From positions 1-53,052 of the forward strand of contig CALGYZ010000013.1 of assembly GCA_937934645.1 (NCBI GenBank): DNA of 53,052 bases, written 5' to 3'. The notes beneath the pieces are model-generated. The model saw only the letters and a list, made by a program, of their open reading frames with translations. It made no database searches and had not been told where the DNA came from. This DNA is from an uncultured Bacillaceae bacterium (GTDB lineage: Bacteria; Bacillota; Bacilli; Bacillales; Caldibacillaceae). A program made the translations under genes and the position numbers. This document shows positions 51,326-53,052 of this stretch, piece by piece. Positions within the stretch are counted from its first letter, which is position 1; the number at the start of each line of letters is the position of its first letter.

Positions 51326-53042
51326 ATCGAAATATAAAAAGAAGGCCCCCGTGGTCATATTCCGTTCGGGAAAGATTCGCGGAGGGGCTTTTTTTATCGT
51401 TTTCCGGTTTTTTCGTTTCCTTTTGTTTATCATCCTTTGATTTTACGGAATTTTTCTGTCTATCGTTTTTCTTTGCGGAAGATTTTATTTTGAAATGTAT
51501 AATGTCCGATAATGGTGACTCATTACCGGCGATATCCACTGCAGTTACAGCATACTGTCCCGGTGCAGGCAACTTATAAGACCGCTTTGCTCCGGCATGC
51601 ACATGGCCGGAAATTTGTTGTTTTTTTCCGTTTTTGAAGAGGTAAATCCGGTAACCGATGATGTCACTTTCATTATTTTTCTTCCAATAAAGTGTTCCGT
51701 TTTTTAATGATACTTGTACAGGAGCAGGTTTTTTTCCGTTTTCAGGAAGTTTTTTGGGAGAGATAATTATATGTTTCCAATGGTCAGTGTCCGGAATAAG
51801 CTGCCGGAAATCTTTTATACCGGGGACCATTTTTTTCATATAATCTCTATTTAGCATAATTCCCGGTTCGGTGAACTCTTCCGGTGTAGAGTCATATGCC
51901 TGATATTTTTTCCCGTTAACCGTCACGAACTTTCCTTCAATCAGACTTTCGTCTTCTTTTGCCGGGACATAATCTGCGATAAAATAATCAGCCAATGTCA
52001 ATCCGGCTTTTAAACATGCCTCGGAAGGAAGAAGCCCTGATACCCCGCAATAGGTTCGTTTCACTATTCCTCCGGGCATTTTGAACGTCTCTTCTTTTTT
52101 AATAATTCCCGGTTTAGTTTCATAGGTGATATTCATTAATTCCGCCCATAAAGATAAATGCATTTGCCTGAATTGTTCCGGAATGGTATCCGGCTGGTCA
52201 AACCCCATCCAAATACCGAGAGTAACATTCGGGTTTAATCCGACAAACCACAAGTCTTCTGTATTATTGGTTGTTCCGGTTTTCCCGGCAAGATCGGTAG
52301 AAAAATTTAATAAATCGTTAACTCCGGAGGCGGTTCCTCTTTTTACGACATCCCTCATCATATCGACGGTTAACCAGGCGGCCTGCGGAGAAAATACTTT
52401 GACTGGATCTGGTTTATGTTCATAAACGACTTTTCCGTTGCGATCTTCAATTTTTTCAATCATATAGGCATCGAGAAATGTGCCGTCATTGGCAAAGGCA
52501 GCATAAGCATTCGTGTTTTCCTCAACACTTATTCCGTTTGTAATTCCGCCGAGGGCGATGGCGGGATTGGTATAATCTTGCTTTGTTAATCTTTCTATTC
52601 CAAGCTTTTCCAAGTATTGCACCGGATTTTCCTGCATGATTTTCTGCATCAAATAAACTGTGGAAACATTATATGAATGGGTTAGGGCGGTTCTTGTCGA
52701 AGTGAGACCGTAATATTGCCGTGAAAAATTGACAGGCCAGGATTTGCCGTTTTGTTTTAATCCGAGATCAACATCTGCAAGCACTGTACCGGGGGATGCG
52801 ATGCCCATATCTATGGCGGGGCCATATACAACCAGCGGCTTCATTGTTGAACCATTGGAACGGTAAGCCTGCGTGGCATGATTTAAATTTTCTGTTTCAT
52901 AGTCGATCCCGCCGATAAAACTGAATATTCGTCCCGTTTTATTCTCAATGAGCATGGCCCCGGTTTGCAGCGGTTCTTTTATTTCGGTTTGTTGGTCTGT
53001 TTTTTTATTTTTGATTTTTAAATTGAAATAAAAGGAGAGATA
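51282..53042 (-). pseudogene. Class A penicillin-binding protein, transpeptidase part with 5' truncation
   Basis: The frame encodes an intact transpeptidase domain: SxxK as STMK (S36-K39 counting from the ATG at 52955), SYN at 94-96 and KTG at 225-227, then a fibronectin-III-like domain and a Lys-rich tail. In class A PBPs (B. subtilis PonA type) a glycosyltransferase domain and membrane anchor come first. Here the frame upstream of 52955 reads EPLQTGAM, which is family-like, but then AT-rich, non-family sequence to a stop at 53043-53045. No start codon with a ribosome binding site exists. It therefore looks like a remnant. The C-terminus reads through the motS terminator and overlaps motS by 44 bases. 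An alternative is a sequence error or a separately made domain. Confidence 0.65.
51340..51397 (+). terminator. Terminator of motPS
   Basis: aaggcccc (51342-51349) pairs with ggggctt (51384-51390) with one bulge, and ttttttt follows. It lies inside the 3' end of the convergent PBP reading frame. Confidence 0.75.
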
Positions 53043-53052
53043 TTAAATGAAG
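53031..53052 (+). CDS. Start of an unknown gene at the right edge (partial)
   Basis: AAAGGAG (53031-53037) is followed nine bases later by ATG AAG (53047-53052). This has the form of a strong start site, but only two codons are visible, so the product cannot be named. It is divergent from the PBP remnant. Confidence 0.4.

Overview
The window is an ordinary-looking chromosomal stretch from a member of the Bacillaceae (Firmicutes), moderately AT-rich, with strong AGGAGG-type ribosome binding sites, many GTG and TTG starts, a SAM-I riboswitch, a T-box leader and dozens of compact intrinsic terminators. Gene content and order follow the 'yt' region of Bacillus subtilis (men genes, yidD/ytjA, ytkD, ytlACD, ytmA, pckA, metK, ytoA, ytpB, ytqAB, leuS, ytwF, ytgP/murJ, ytzE, ytlPQ, ytmP, ytzH, trmB, ytnP, ytzB, ytoP, ytpPQRS, murC, ytxGH, ccpA, motPS). 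I see no mobile element, CRISPR array, rRNA or tRNA gene. Genus and species cannot be fixed from the sequence alone.

Layout. 0-4 kb: menA facing away from menB-menE, a shortened menaquinone cluster lacking the usual menF, menD, menH and menC. 3.9-8 kb: a Zur-controlled zinc-binding lipoprotein, yidD, dps, a small DUF6154-like gene, ilvE and the Nudix gene ytkD. 8-14 kb: the ytlACD ABC transporter, hydrolase ytmA, a PH-domain protein and pckA, whose -10 region carries a CcpN-type box. 14-18 kb: metK behind a SAM-I riboswitch, then the nitric-oxide module nsrR/hmp with NsrR-like sites. 18-22.5 kb: ytoA, the terpene synthase ytpB overlapping a luciferase-like monooxygenase, and the tRNA-modification pair mnmL-mnmM. 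22.5-29.5 kb: glpK alone, bioY-bioB behind a BirA operator, leuS behind a leucine T-box, ytwF and cse60. 29.8-37.8 kb: murJ, a coiled-coil small protein, an RsuA-type pseudouridine synthase, ytzE, dat, thpR, ytlQ, ytmP, ytzH and trmB. 38-48 kb: ytnP, ytzB, ytoP, a DUF84 NTPase, ytpPQR, sftA, murC and ytxGH. 48-53 kb: ccpA, the motPS stator pair, and a penicillin-binding protein that has lost its 5' part. A new plus-strand gene starts at the last six bases.

How the parts relate. Several genes give a picture of central metabolism under catabolite control (ccpA, a CcpN-type site at pckA, a glycerol kinase with the HPr-target histidine). Others deal with redox and nitrosative stress (dps, ytkD, nsrR/hmp), tRNA modification and charging (mnmL, mnmM, trmB, leuS, the RsuA-like enzyme) and the cell wall (murC, murJ, the PBP remnant). 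Compared with the usual Bacillus order, genes are missing at several points: menF/menD/menH/menC, ytpA, amyX, ytxJ/aroA and acuABC/acsA. Two of these gaps concern chorismate supply or use, which could mean a trimmed metabolism that relies on salvage; the same reading fits bioY-bioB without the rest of biotin synthesis in the window. I found no clear undescribed system. The best candidates for a second look are the translationally overlapped terpene synthase/flavin monooxygenase pair, the split menaquinone pathway and the truncated PBP.
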